Both the position numbers and the translations under genes were made by a program. A DNA stretch of 63,665 nt from Saprospiraceae bacterium (lineage in GTDB: Bacteria > Bacteroidota > Bacteroidia > Chitinophagales > Saprospiraceae): positions 1-63,665 of the forward strand of contig JABFRV010000046.1 in the NCBI GenBank assembly GCA_013140975.1, read 5' to 3'. Shown piece by piece: positions 53,045 through 61,721 of the stretch. How positions within the stretch are numbered: position 1 is the first letter of the stretch; every line of letters starts with the position of its first letter. The notes beneath the pieces are model-generated. The model was not told the origin of the DNA. It made no database searches and saw only the letters and a list, made by a program, of their open reading frames with translations.

Positions 53045-53899
53045 TTATCTTGGGTCACAATCATCAGGGTAAGTTTGACTTATCGTAACATCGATTGTGG
53101 ATTCCATTTTTAATTTTTTCGATTTCTCGTATGTTGGTTTTTGACTAATGATATATGCATCATCCAGATTTTCGATGTTACCATCTTGTGTGATATTTCC
53201 CACTTTAATACCTGAAGCTTCTATTTCAAATTTAGCTTCTGCGAGAGTTTTACAACGAAGATTTGGAATATCAATTTCACCACCATGGCTAACGGAAAGA
53301 ATAACTTCAATGGTATCCCCTTTGGATAATACAATTCCAAGTTTTCGGGAATTTTCGTCAGCGATGAGTTCGCCTTTATATCTTGCTTCAAGAATATGAC
53401 CAGAAGGTCCCGGATCATATTTATTAGCAACAATTTTTAATTTAAGTTGAAATTGACTTTCAAATTCTTTAATTTTGAATTCATATTTTTCACCATAAAG
53501 AACAGGTAGATTATCCGAAATTATCTCATCAGCTTTATAGCGGCTAATTACGAGATAAATTTTTCTACCCCGTTTTACAAGAGAATTTGTCTTTGGAATT
53601 TGATTCAATACATATCCACCGGGTTTTCCAATGAGATGTACAGAATCGGTAATTACGATTTCGTAATCTTTGGCGGCAGCCATAAGCTTTACCTTAGATA
53701 GAGGAAGTCCAATATAATTAGCCATTTTAACCTTTTGACCATGATTTGTATAAAGGTTTAATAATAGACTATGAAGAACCCATATTAAAATTAGGAAAAG
53801 ACCAAGTCGTATAAGATTATAGAGAAATAACCTGCTTTTGAGAAAGCCCGGTAGGTCAGAAAATTTAAATGAAGCCTTGTTCTGATCTTTTTTTACCAT
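53045..53899 (-). CDS. PASTA-domain membrane protein without kinase
   Basis: A 284-residue protein with a short cytoplasmic N terminus, one membrane helix (LIRLGLFLILIWVLHSLLL) and three periplasmic PASTA domains (about residues 55-125, 130-205, 210-280; MANYIGLPLSKVKLMAAAK, YVLNQIPKTNSLVKRG, IDIPNLRCKTLAEAKFEIEA). PASTA domains bind peptidoglycan fragments or beta-lactams, so this protein probably senses or binds cell wall. In Gram-positive bacteria they are attached to a Ser/Thr kinase; here the kinase is missing, as is usual in Bacteroidota. It is the first gene of the five-gene minus-strand unit. Confidence 0.9.
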   Translation of the reverse strand: MVKKDQNKASFKFSDLPGFLKSRLFLYNLIRLGLFLILIWVLHSLLLNLYTNHGQKVKMANYIGLPLSKVKLMAAAKDYEIVITDSVHLIGKPGGYVLNQIPKTNSLVKRGRKIYLVISRYKADEIISDNLPVLYGEKYEFKIKEFESQFQLKLKIVANKYDPGPSGHILEARYKGELIADENSRKLGIVLSKGDTIEVILSVSHGGEIDIPNLRCKTLAEAKFEIEASGIKVGNITQDGNIENLDDAYIISQKPTYEKSKKLKMESTIDVTISQTYPDDCDPR

Positions 53900-53960
53900 G
53901 AAAAATTGGAGCCGGAAGTATCGGGTTCCGGGCTAAAAGTAATAGAAAAATGCTAGTTTT

Positions 53961-54068
53961 CTAGGATTTGGCCTTTGAAACAGACTTTTTCCCTTTTTTT
54001 GGTCTTGAATTACCGTTAGAACCTATTGTCCTTTTCCCCTTAGCTGTTCTTTTGTCGCCTCTACCCAT
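53961..54068 (-). CDS. 30S ribosomal protein THX-type (35 residues)
   Basis: A very short basic protein that is easily missed: MGRGDKRTAKGKRTIGSNGN followed by SRPKKGKKSVSKAKS. The start MGRGDKRTxxGK and the Arg/Lys/Gly composition match the small THX/bTHX ribosomal proteins of Bacteroidota and Thermus, which sit in a cavity of the 30S head. It lies between the PASTA gene and the yceD promoter on the minus strand. The ATG is at 54066-54068 and the TAG at 53961-53963. Confidence 0.85.
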   Translation of the reverse strand: MGRGDKRTAKGKRTIGSNGNSRPKKGKKSVSKAKS

Positions 54069-54134
54069 GATTTTAAAAATTTCCGTAAAGATAAGATTTT
54101 TATAAGATTCTGTACATCATTCCGTAATTAGCGC

Positions 54135-54142
54135 TATCTTTG
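54135..54142 (+). promoter_or_regulatory. Promoter box of yceD-rpmF
   Basis: TATCTTTG followed by CGG fits TAnnTTTGc and lies 31 bases before the ATG at 54173, a usual distance for Bacteroidota ribosomal-protein operons. The minus-33 region is less clear. Confidence 0.6.
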
Positions 54143-54172
54143 CGGTCCAAAATTTGGAAACGTTCATTTAAT

Positions 54173-54688
54173 ATGGATTATCTAAAGCAATACTCCATCC
54201 CCTTCAAAGGAATGTTGGATGGGCTTCATGAGTACGAATTTAAGCTTGGAAATGACTTTTTTAAACGATTTAATGAAAGTCCAATCCAAGATGCTGAAAT
54301 TCAGGCGATTATTCAAGCAGATAAACAAGGTTCGCTGATGAGTGTTGAACTTCAGATTCAAGGCTCAATGCGTACCGGATGTGATAGATGCTTGTCAGAA
54401 ATAGAGCTTGAGCTTAAGGCTAACTATCAATTCGTCCTCAAAAGATCAGAAGGCGAATCTGATGACCCGGATCTGTTTTTTATTCAACCGGACGCTTCAG
54501 AATGGCTTATTGCTGATGTGCTTTATGAATATTCCTGCCTAAGTATTCCAATTGTTAAGGAAATAGATTGTTCATCAATGAAAAATCCTCCTTGCAATCA
54601 AGAAGTGCTTCAACGAATTCAAAAAGAGGAAAACAATCCGGAAAGCAATCCTTTATGGGATGAACTAAGGAGGCTAAACTTAAAATAA
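54173..54688 (+). CDS. yceD: YceD/DUF177 family protein
   Basis: A 171-residue protein of the YceD family, which in other bacteria accompanies rpmF and influences 23S rRNA/large-subunit maturation. I use the ATG at 54173 because the predicted promoter box at 54135 excludes the longer frame opening at 54140. Typical features are the four-cysteine pattern: TGCDRCLSEIEL in the middle and a later pair CSSMKNPPC. It is followed by rpmF 12 bases downstream, as in many phyla. Confidence 0.9.
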   Translation: MDYLKQYSIPFKGMLDGLHEYEFKLGNDFFKRFNESPIQDAEIQAIIQADKQGSLMSVELQIQGSMRTGCDRCLSEIELELKANYQFVLKRSEGESDDPDLFFIQPDASEWLIADVLYEYSCLSIPIVKEIDCSSMKNPPCNQEVLQRIQKEENNPESNPLWDELRRLNLK

Positions 54689-54700
54689 AAAACAAAATAT

Positions 54701-54904
54701 ATGCCTAATCCTAAATGGCGACATTCAAAATCGCGTAAAAGAAAAAGAAGAACGCATTACAAAGCGGAAACTCCTCAATTGGGACTTTGTAAAACTACAG
54801 GAGCAATGCATATAATGCACCATGCATATTGGCATGAGGGAGACATGTATTACAAAGGACATGTGTTAATTAAAGGCGGTGAAGCAAAAACAGCTGAAGC
54901 GTAA
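54701..54904 (+). CDS. rpmF: 50S ribosomal protein L32
   Basis: A 67-residue large-subunit ribosomal protein. It starts with the invariant PNPKWRHSKSRKRKRRTHYK and has YKAETPQLGLCKTTGAMH in the middle. Bacterial L32 often binds zinc by four cysteines; here only one cysteine is visible, so it is the zinc-free Bacteroidota form. It follows yceD closely and is terminated by the hairpin at 54938. Confidence 0.95.
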   Translation: MPNPKWRHSKSRKRKRRTHYKAETPQLGLCKTTGAMHIMHHAYWHEGDMYYKGHVLIKGGEAKTAEA

Positions 54905-54937
54905 CATTCAAGAATAAAAAACTCTTCTATAATAAAC

Positions 54938-54968
54938 AAAGCTCCTTAATTCGGGGCTTTTTTTTATT
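54938..54968 (+). terminator. Rho-independent terminator after rpmF
   Basis: AAAGCTCC (54938-54945) pairs with GGGGCTTT (54953-54960, one G-T pair) followed by eight to nine T. It separates the ribosomal operon from ridA-trpS. Confidence 0.85.
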
Positions 54969-54988
54969 CCAAATAAATTTTCATAATT

Positions 54989-55369
54989 ATGCGAAAAATT
55001 ATTTTTACCAAAGACGCACCTGCACCAATTGGACCCTATAGTCAAGCTGTTCAGGTTGATAATACTTTGTATGTATCTGGGCAGATAGCATTGGACCCTA
55101 AAAGTGGAGAACTCTTAACATCTGATATTGCTTTGGAAACACATCGGGTTCTTGATAGTATAAAAGCGATTCTTATTGCAGCTGATATGAATTTTTCAAA
55201 TGTTGTGAAATGCAGTGTTTTTGTAAAAGATATAGGTCAGTTTTCTGCAATCAATGCAGTATACACCACTTATTTTGCAAATGACAATGCACCTGCAAGA
55301 GAACTCGTAGAAGTGACAGCATTACCCAAAGGTGTCAATGTTGAAATATCATGTATAGCACATAAATAA
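54989..55369 (+). CDS. ridA: Reactive intermediate/imine deaminase RidA
   Basis: RidA hydrolyses reactive enamine/imine intermediates formed by PLP enzymes. The 126-residue protein shows APAPIGPYSQAVQVDNTLYVSG at the start (cut: the core is APIGPYSQAV), YVSGQIALDPKSGEL, VVKCSVFVKDIGQFSAIN, and the signature ARELVEVTALPKGVNVEISCIA with the substrate-contacting Arg. Its stop is immediately followed by the ATG of trpS with no spacer, so the two are probably one transcript. Confidence 0.9.
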   Translation: MRKIIFTKDAPAPIGPYSQAVQVDNTLYVSGQIALDPKSGELLTSDIALETHRVLDSIKAILIAADMNFSNVVKCSVFVKDIGQFSAINAVYTTYFANDNAPARELVEVTALPKGVNVEISCIAHK

Positions 55370-56365
55370 ATGGAAAAGAAGAGAATTCTTTCCGGTATTC
55401 AGCCCACGGGCAATCTTCATATCGGAAGATACTTTGGAGCCGTTGAAAATTGGGTTAAGTTGCAGGAGACTTATAACAGTATTTATTGCGTAGTAGATTA
55501 TCATGCGATTACAATGCCTTATAATCCTGTCAAACTAAAAGAAAATGTGTGGGAACTGATTTACAATCTACTCGCTTGCGGAATAAAGTATGAAAATCTT
55601 TTTATTCAATCAAAGGTTCCAGAACATACAGAGCTGGGTTGGATTTTAGGTTGCATGTGCTCTTATGGAGAACTAAGCAGAATGACACAGTTCAAAGACA
55701 AATCAGAGCAAATCAAAGACAAAAGTAAAGATGTATTTATTTCTTCAGGATTATTTACTTATCCTGTTTTACAAGCTGCCGATATCCTCATTTATAAAGC
55801 GGATTTTGTTCCTGTTGGAAAAGACCAGGATCAACATTTGGAACTGACTCGAAACATCGCACAAAAGTTTAATTCCAGCGTCGGTAAAGAATATTTTATA
55901 GCTCCGGAAGCAATGTACACGGAGACTCCTAAGATCATGTCTACTGCAGATCCGGCGAAGAAGATGAGCGCAAGCATGGGTGACAAACACAATATCAATA
56001 TTTTTGCTCCTGTTGATCAGATTCGGAAACAAATTCGATCAGCAGTTACTGACACCGGTGAAAAAACAGAAACCATGAGTCCAGGTGTTGAGAATCTTTT
56101 TATGATTCTTAAGGCTTGCAATAAGAATGAAAATTACAATTCACTTCTTAACGAATATAGAGATGGAACGCTTCAATACGGAAAATTTAAAGACGCAGTT
56201 GCAGATGCAATTATAGAATTGGTTGAACCCATTCAAAAAAATAAATCTGAAATCATACAAGACACAAAAGAAGTAAAAAATAAAATTAAACAATCGTCTG
56301 CAGCAATTCGCGAACGAGCATCTCAGACATTGAATGAAGTAAGAGCGTTAACAGGACTTGGATGA
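55370..56365 (+). CDS. trpS: Tryptophanyl-tRNA synthetase
   Basis: Charges tRNA-Trp with tryptophan. The 331-residue class I synthetase has GIQPTGNLHIGRYFGAVENW (the HIGH motif is HIGR), YCVVDYHAIT, PVGKDQDQHLELTRNIA, and the second signature KKMSASMGD. Length and motif order are canonical. It begins directly after ridA. No trp-operon genes are near. Confidence 0.95.
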   Translation: MEKKRILSGIQPTGNLHIGRYFGAVENWVKLQETYNSIYCVVDYHAITMPYNPVKLKENVWELIYNLLACGIKYENLFIQSKVPEHTELGWILGCMCSYGELSRMTQFKDKSEQIKDKSKDVFISSGLFTYPVLQAADILIYKADFVPVGKDQDQHLELTRNIAQKFNSSVGKEYFIAPEAMYTETPKIMSTADPAKKMSASMGDKHNINIFAPVDQIRKQIRSAVTDTGEKTETMSPGVENLFMILKACNKNENYNSLLNEYRDGTLQYGKFKDAVADAIIELVEPIQKNKSEIIQDTKEVKNKIKQSSAAIRERASQTLNEVRALTGLG

Positions 56366-56581
56366 TGCAAATATTAATTGGTAAATAATAAATATTAAAG
56401 AATAGTAATTGTGAAATTTGTTTAATTCATTTAATAGCATTAGAAACAATTACATTTTTGACTTAACGAAAAGCACTTTCAACTAGAAAAAATTCCAACT
56501 AATACTTAGTTATTTAAGATGTAATTTATCGAAACATAATTTGAATAAAGAATTAGTCACCATACCATAAACCATCTAACT

Positions 56582-57190
56582 ATGACAATTTTTTGTATAG
56601 GACGCAATTACATTGATCATGCCAAGGAATTAAACAATCCTGTTCCTTCGGAACCTGTTGTTTTTTGTAAGCCGGCAGGTGCTATTCTACGCGATAACAA
56701 ACCCTTCTATTATCCATCATTTTCAAAGGATGTACATTATGAAGTAGAGCTCCTTTTGAAGATTGCCAAGCCCGGAAAAGCAATTGAAGAAAAGAAAGCA
56801 ATGGAATACGTGAGTCATATAGGATTAGGAATTGATTTTACAGCCAGGGATATTCAACAAAGATGTAAGGAAAAGGGGCTTCCTTGGGAAATCGCAAAGG
56901 GATGGGATTATTCTGCTTTAATTGGTGATTGGATGGAACCTAATGAACTAAATACTCAAAGTATTTCATTCTCACTTAAGAAGAATAATACCGTAGTTCA
57001 GAATGGAAACTCCTCAGAGATGATTTTTTCTTTTGAAAAAATTATTTCTTATCTAAGCACTTATTTCAGATTAGGAACAGGAGATATTATTTATACAGGA
57101 ACTCCGGCAGGAGTAGGGCCCGTTAGTATTGGAGATAGGCTGGAAGGGTATATTGGAGAAAATAGAAATTTCTGGACTGAAGTACGTTAA
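56582..57190 (+). CDS. Fumarylacetoacetate hydrolase family protein
   Basis: A 202-residue enzyme of the FAH family (FahD/YcgM size). It has CIGRNYIDHAKELNNPVP, EPVVFCKPAGAILRDNKPF, the metal-binding VHYEVELLLKIAKPGKA, and GIDFTARDIQQRCKEKGLPW. The C-terminal TGTPAGVGPVSIGDRLEG is characteristic. Small members hydrolyse acylpyruvates or decarboxylate oxaloacetate in the cytoplasm; which applies cannot be read off. It is upstream of tRNA-Leu. Confidence 0.9.
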   Translation: MTIFCIGRNYIDHAKELNNPVPSEPVVFCKPAGAILRDNKPFYYPSFSKDVHYEVELLLKIAKPGKAIEEKKAMEYVSHIGLGIDFTARDIQQRCKEKGLPWEIAKGWDYSALIGDWMEPNELNTQSISFSLKKNNTVVQNGNSSEMIFSFEKIISYLSTYFRLGTGDIIYTGTPAGVGPVSIGDRLEGYIGENRNFWTEVR

Positions 57191-57210
57191 GGAAAATTCC
57201 AGAATCTTAA

Positions 57211-57218
57211 TACATTTG
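57211..57218 (+). promoter_or_regulatory. Promoter box of tRNA-Leu
   Basis: TACATTTG (followed by C) matches TAnnTTTG and lies 18 bases before the first base of tRNA-Leu, so the leader would be about ten bases. It is within 25 bases after the FAH-family gene, showing that the tRNA can be transcribed independently. Confidence 0.55.
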
Positions 57219-57235
57219 CACCTTCTACACGACCT

Positions 57236-57318
57236 ACCGAAATGGCGGAATGGTAGACGCGCTGGACTCAAAATCCAGTATGGTTAAACATGTGAGGGTT
57301 CGAGTCCCTCTTTCGGTA
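57236..57318 (+). tRNA. tRNA-Leu (anticodon CAA)
   Basis: Acceptor ACCGAAA (57236-57242) pairs with TTTCGGT (57311-57317), followed by discriminator A. The anticodon stem CTGGA/TCCAG carries loop CTCAAAA with anticodon CAA. A long variable arm (TATGGTTAAACATG) identifies a class II tRNA, and the T arm is GAGGG-TTCGAGT-CCCTC. CCA is not encoded, in contrast to the tRNA-Val of this window. Confidence 0.95.
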
Positions 57319-57727
57319 CATCGATCTTTAGTTTTAATGGTAAATCGTGAAGTTCAGATCGTTCATCTTGCAGAGTCTTGATCAGATTTCTTCTCTTTCA
57401 GACAAGTTTATAAAGAGGGCTTTTAAAGATATAATTGCTCAGGATATCCTGGAATTCTAAAATTGGAAAACAGTTTTTAATCAAGCTAACAGAGGGCAAA
57501 AAAAAGGCGCTTCTGTGAAACGCCTTAAAATTTATCTCATTAAACTTTCTTAATCTCTTAGTAACCAAATCTAAGGCAAAATTAAAATGGGTTCTTCTAT
57601 TCATGTGCAGCCTTTGACCAATTGGCTCCAATAATTGACCAAATGACCAAAAACTTAACAATGAGGTAATATTGAAAAACCAAAATTGCGTAAGGGGATC
57701 TATACATTTGTGCTGAATTGATAAATA
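57319..57727. other. Intergenic region between tRNA-Leu and the porin
   Basis: This 409-base gap contains no supported protein gene. It holds the small RNA candidate on the minus strand (57498-57571) and, close to the porin, a TACATTTG box at 57703-57710 that would start a transcript at about the porin ATG minus ten bases. An AT-rich minus-strand frame covering 57398-57661 has no protein-like composition. Confidence 0.5.
57498..57571 (-). ncRNA. Candidate small RNA with its own promoter and terminator
   Basis: On the minus strand a TAATTTTG box (57584-57577) is followed by about 70 bases without a gene. They fold into a first hairpin (CTTAG/CTAAG, 57571-57575 with 57557-57561) and a terminator (AAGGCG/CGCCTT, 57521-57526 with 57504-57509) followed by eight T (57505-57498). 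A promoter box, a hairpin and a terminator in this order suggest a small RNA. The minus-33 element is not convincing, and no sequence family is recognised. Confidence 0.4.
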
Positions 57728-58936
57728 ATGAAAAAGTATTTAATTGCTTCAGTGGCAATACTGATTAATGTTGTGGCTTTTGCTCAAATCTCATCCGCAC
57801 CTGCAACTCCTGTTGAGAAAAAACCAACTTGGTATGAAAAAATATCAATAAGGGGATATTCTCAAGTAAGATATAATCGATTGTTTGAGTCCAACCCAAA
57901 ACTTAAATGCGAGCAATGTGATAGAAGTTTGGGAGAGAATGGAGGCTTCTTTCTAAGACGGGTTCGTGTTATTATTTTTGGCCAAATTAGTGAGAGAGCT
58001 TATTATTATATACAACCGGATTTTGCAAGTTCTGCAAGCACTACAGGATTACATTTTGGTCAATTACGGGATATGTATTTTGACATTGGAGTAGATAAAA
58101 ATAATGAATATCGTTTTCGAATTGGACAAAGTAAAGTCCCATATGGATTTGAAAATATGCAATCCAGTCAAAATCGACTTCCTCTGGATCGTAATGATGC
58201 GTTAAACAGTTCTGTTCCGAATGAACGTGATCTTGGAGTTTTCTTTTATTGGGCGCCAAAAAGTAAAAGACATTTGTTTTCCTCTGTAATTAAAGAAGGA
58301 TTAAAAGGTAGTGGTGATTATGGAATTTTTGGAATTGGTATTTATAATGGACAGGCGGCTAACAGACCTGAAGTCAATGATGATTTACATGTAGTGGCAA
58401 GATTAACCTATCCAATAGAATGGAAAGGCCAGATAATTGAACCTTCATTGCAAGCCTATACGGGAGATTATAAAATCGGAACAGATCAGTTAAGCACGGG
58501 TGTTAAAGTTCGTAAAGATTTAACCTATATCGATCAACGAGTTGCAGCATCTTTAGTTCTTTATCCTAAGCCATTTGGAATTCAGGCTGAATACAATATT
58601 GGAAAATCGCCCGAATTTAATAAAGCAAATGATTCTATAGAAGTTCAAAACCTAAAAGGTGGATATGTTACGTTAAGTTACAAAACAAATTATAAAAGTC
58701 AATTATTCTATCCGTTTTTACGCTATCAATATTTTGATGGTGGAAAAAAACTCGAGAGGGATGCAAGATCTTATAATGTGGAAGAGTTGGAGATCGGACT
58801 TGAATGGCAACCCATTCCATCATTTGAATTAACAGCAATGTATACCATCTCCAATAGAAGATTTGAAGATTTTACTTTAAAAAATAATAGTCAAAAAGGA
58901 AACCTCTTAAGATTACAGGCACAAGTGAATTTTTAA
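57728..58936 (+). CDS. Phosphate-selective porin O/P-type outer-membrane protein
   Basis: A 402-residue outer-membrane channel of the OprO/OprP family. The signal peptide (YLIASVAILINVVAFAQ) is followed by the family opening WYEKISIRGYSQVRYNRLFE, then GGFFLRRVRVIIFGQISERAY, FRIGQSKVPYGFENMQSSQN, and alternating beta strands to a final phenylalanine (LLRLQAQVNF). Members pass phosphate or polyphosphate, or act as general porins in Bacteroidota. Together with the alkaline phosphatase it fits phosphate acquisition, but it stands alone and no Pho box is seen. Confidence 0.9.
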   Translation: MKKYLIASVAILINVVAFAQISSAPATPVEKKPTWYEKISIRGYSQVRYNRLFESNPKLKCEQCDRSLGENGGFFLRRVRVIIFGQISERAYYYIQPDFASSASTTGLHFGQLRDMYFDIGVDKNNEYRFRIGQSKVPYGFENMQSSQNRLPLDRNDALNSSVPNERDLGVFFYWAPKSKRHLFSSVIKEGLKGSGDYGIFGIGIYNGQAANRPEVNDDLHVVARLTYPIEWKGQIIEPSLQAYTGDYKIGTDQLSTGVKVRKDLTYIDQRVAASLVLYPKPFGIQAEYNIGKSPEFNKANDSIEVQNLKGGYVTLSYKTNYKSQLFYPFLRYQYFDGGKKLERDARSYNVEELEIGLEWQPIPSFELTAMYTISNRRFEDFTLKNNSQKGNLLRLQAQVNF

Positions 58937-59042
58937 TTTTCTGCCTTGCTGTTTTAAGTTATTGAGTGCCGAAGTGAGTGAATTATAATTTGATAAGAAT
59001 TGAAACGTATCTCGTAATTTTCTGACTTAACTCATTTTCCAA

Positions 59043-60257
59043 TTAGTCTTCCCACGTTCGATATTCTTTCGTTTTTATAAAAATATTTTCGAGTAATAAT
59101 ACTTCCTCTGATGAGAGCTCTTTTTTTCTGCGGTTCATAACTGCTTTTGCCGTTTCCAAAAACTCTTTAAACGTAAACGTTTTAAAGCCACTTGCACCTC
59201 CCCAGGCAAAGTCAGGAATGAATTGCCTAGGAAATCCGGAACCGAAAATATTGGCTCCAACTCCAACAACAGTTCCAGTATTAAACATTGTATTAATTCC
59301 GCACTTCGCATGATCACCCATAACCAAGCCACAAAAAATACTTCCTGTGCGCAAAAAGCTATTGGTTTCGTAATTCCAAAGTTTAACTTCTGTGTAGGTA
59401 TTTTTTAAATTGGAATTATTGGAATCAGCTCCAATATTACACCATTCTCCAATCACTGAATTGCCAATAAACCCATCATGGGCTTTGTTGGAATTGGATT
59501 GAAATACCGAATTATTAACTTCACCTCCGACTTTGCAATTAGGACCAATTGTAGTTGGTCCGTATATTTTGGTTCCTAATTTTGTGCTGGCATGATCACA
59601 TAAAGCAAATGGACCTCTAATAATTGAGCCTTCCATTACTTCAGCGGATTTACCAATATATATAGGACCAGTTGAACTATTTAAAATACTACATTGAATA
59701 ACAGCGCCTTCTTCTACAAAAATATTTTCACCAATGATAGAGTTTGTTGAATCAATTTTTTGCGAAGTTCTTCCTTGTGTAATTAATTTATAATCTTTTA
59801 TAATTTCGTCGCCATTCCATTGAAAAATTTGCCATGGGTATTCCAACCTTTGAACTGAATCAATGGTAGAGCACTTAAATTTTTTTAGACTTTCTGTAAG
59901 TGTTTGTTGTGAATAGGAATTATAGAGTGAATTACAATCGGAATCATTTAATCTTCCGGCAACAAATTGATCTTGCTTATCCAGAATACATTCACCGGAT
60001 TCTAATTGTAATATCTTTTCAGTAGTACTTTCATTAGGAAGTATAGATCCGGAGATTACAAGGTTGTCTGATTCTATATTCAGCTTAAATACTTGCTGTA
60101 ACTGTGAATTGCAAAGATTTGATGTTTTACAAGATAGTATTACAGACCATTTTTCTTCAATAGTTAGAATTCCAATGCGCAATCCTGCGACGGGTCTTGT
60201 TCTGGACAAAGGCCACAATCGTGATGAGTTCTGCTGATCGAGTAATATGCAATTCAC
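59043..60257 (-). CDS. Putative sugar nucleotidyltransferase with left-handed beta helix
   Basis: A 404-residue protein of the GlmU-like family characteristic of Bacteroidota. The N-terminal part contains LLDQQNSSRLWPLSRTRPVAGLRIG, recalling the family but without the pyrophosphorylase glycine-rich GGxGTRL loop. From about residue 185 on come hexapeptide repeats of a left-handed beta helix (VIQCSILNSSTGPIYIGKSA, GPTTIGPNCKVGGEVNNSV, NIGADSNNSNLKN). Sugar or acyl transfer onto nucleotide sugars is expected for the cell envelope, but the missing loop leaves the reaction open. It ends near an A-rich region before rpmE2 and has its own start at 60257. Confidence 0.8.
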   Translation of the reverse strand: MNCILLDQQNSSRLWPLSRTRPVAGLRIGILTIEEKWSVILSCKTSNLCNSQLQQVFKLNIESDNLVISGSILPNESTTEKILQLESGECILDKQDQFVAGRLNDSDCNSLYNSYSQQTLTESLKKFKCSTIDSVQRLEYPWQIFQWNGDEIIKDYKLITQGRTSQKIDSTNSIIGENIFVEEGAVIQCSILNSSTGPIYIGKSAEVMEGSIIRGPFALCDHASTKLGTKIYGPTTIGPNCKVGGEVNNSVFQSNSNKAHDGFIGNSVIGEWCNIGADSNNSNLKNTYTEVKLWNYETNSFLRTGSIFCGLVMGDHAKCGINTMFNTGTVVGVGANIFGSGFPRQFIPDFAWGGASGFKTFTFKEFLETAKAVMNRRKKELSSEEVLLLENIFIKTKEYRTWED

Positions 60258-60327
60258 TGGAAAATATTCATAAGCTTAAGCAAAAGTAAGCTTAATCCAG
60301 AGTAAGAAAATAAATAAAACTGAGAAG

Positions 60328-60588
60328 TTATTCGCTCTTTGCTGGTTTCGCAAATTTCTTGTTGAATTTATCAATACGACCTGCTGTATCAACAAACTTC
60401 ATTTTACCAGTAAAGAATGGGTGAGATTTAGAGCTAATTTCAAGACGAATTAATGGATACTCATTTCCATCTTCCCACTTAATAGTCTCCTTAGTAGGAG
60501 AGCAGGATTTGGTCAAGAAAGCTTCGTTGCACGAAAAGTCCTTGAATACAACAAAACGGTAATTAGATGGATGGATATCTTTTTTCAT
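60328..60588 (-). CDS. rpmE2: 50S ribosomal protein L31 type B
   Basis: An 86-residue large-subunit ribosomal protein. I begin it at 60588 ([20 protein letters not shown]); an ATG nine residues upstream gives an unusual extension. Typical B-type features are the single cysteines instead of the zinc-binding Cxx[36 protein letters not shown] and the C-terminal [12 protein letters not shown]. The lack of a CxxC zinc site marks the zinc-independent form, useful under zinc shortage. Confidence 0.95.
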   Translation of the reverse strand: MKKDIHPSNYRFVVFKDFSCNEAFLTKSCSPTKETIKWEDGNEYPLIRLEISSKSHPFFTGKMKFVDTAGRIDKFNKKFAKPAKSE

Positions 60589-60660
60589 GGCTAAGACCTT
60601 AAAATTGGGTTGCAAAGATACGATAATACCCTAAATAACAGTAGAATAGTCTGTATTTTT

Positions 60661-61623
60661 TTAAAGAAGGGTGGAAACAAGTTTTTCTACACTCAGACCA
60701 TCAGCTTCTGCCTTATAGTTCATGACGATTCGATGCCTGAGAACAAGGGTTGCAATCGCTCTAATATCCTCAATATCAGGGCTGTACTTACCATGTATTG
60801 CAGCATGACATTTTGCTCCAAGAACAAGATTCTGAGAAGCTCGCGGGCCTGCTCCCCAGGAAACGTAGTTCGCTACCTCTTTTGTCGCTTTTTCTGTACC
60901 TGGTCGCGTTCTTGAAGACAGATTAACTGCATACTCTAGAACATTGTCGGAAACAGGTATTTTTCTAACCACTTTTTGAAATGCCAGGATCTGAGCTGCA
61001 TTTAGGACAGGATTTAAAGTAACATCACGATCTACTGTTGTCTGTCTAACTACATCCAACTCCTGCTGGTAAGTAGGATAAGTAAGAAATATATTAAACA
61101 TAAATCTGTCCAACTGTGCTTCAGGTAGTGGATACGTTCCTTCCTGCTCAATTGGGTTCTGTGTTGCCAATACAAAAAATGGGTTTGGTAAATCATGTTT
61201 ATGTCCGGAAACAGTAATATGCCTTTCCTGCATAGACTCTAAAAGAGCTGCCTGTGTCTTTGGGGGAGTCCTGTTGATCTCATCAGCAAGAACAATGTTT
61301 GCAAACAAAGGTCCTCGGTTAAAATGAAAATGTCTATCCTCTCCAAGAATTTCAGATCCGGTTATATCAGAAGGCATAAGGTCTGGCGTAAACTGAATTC
61401 TTTTAAAACTCAGATCCAGAACATTAGCCAGAGTATTAATTAATAGAGTTTTAGCAAGACCTGGAACACCTACCAAAAGGCTATGACCATTACTAAATAA
61501 TGAAATAATAGAGGCTTTGATAACTTCGTCTTGCCCAACAATAATCTTTCCTACCTCTTTGCTGAGATCTTTATACGATTGTGAAAGGGCGTCAATAGCT
61601 TCAACATCTGACTTATAATTCAT
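60661..61623 (-). CDS. MoxR-family AAA+ ATPase
   Basis: A 320-residue chaperone-like ATPase of the MoxR subgroup that matures metal-dependent or multi-protein complexes, often together with von Willebrand A proteins and DUF58. Walker A is LLVGVPGLAKTLLI (GVPGLAKT), Walker B is VLADEINRTPPKTQAALLE, sensor 1 is FFVLATQNPIEQEGTYPLP, followed by EAQLDRFMF with the arginine finger region. The C-terminal lid includes SSRTRPGTEKATKEV. DUF58 and vWA genes, usual downstream partners, are not adjacent: rpmE2 follows. Confidence 0.9.
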   Translation of the reverse strand: MNYKSDVEAIDALSQSYKDLSKEVGKIIVGQDEVIKASIISLFSNGHSLLVGVPGLAKTLLINTLANVLDLSFKRIQFTPDLMPSDITGSEILGEDRHFHFNRGPLFANIVLADEINRTPPKTQAALLESMQERHITVSGHKHDLPNPFFVLATQNPIEQEGTYPLPEAQLDRFMFNIFLTYPTYQQELDVVRQTTVDRDVTLNPVLNAAQILAFQKVVRKIPVSDNVLEYAVNLSSRTRPGTEKATKEVANYVSWGAGPRASQNLVLGAKCHAAIHGKYSPDIEDIRAIATLVLRHRIVMNYKAEADGLSVEKLVSTLL

Positions 61624-61721
61624 GTGTGTATTCTCTTTTTTAATAGAGTGGCAAAAGTAACAATTTGACTTACGAAAAGATTAGTAAATAATCGAATAAT
61701 AAAGATCTCAGCTATTATTAA

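Noticed and set aside
57398..57661. Minus-strand frame of 87 residues between tRNA-Leu and the porin
   Set aside because: It crosses the terminator hairpin at 57504-57526, has no recognisable domain and an ordinary AT-rich composition.
9053..58936. Pho regulon linking alkaline phosphatase and the phosphate-type porin
   Set aside because: I found no shared upstream box and the genes are 47 kb apart; the link stays functional inference only.
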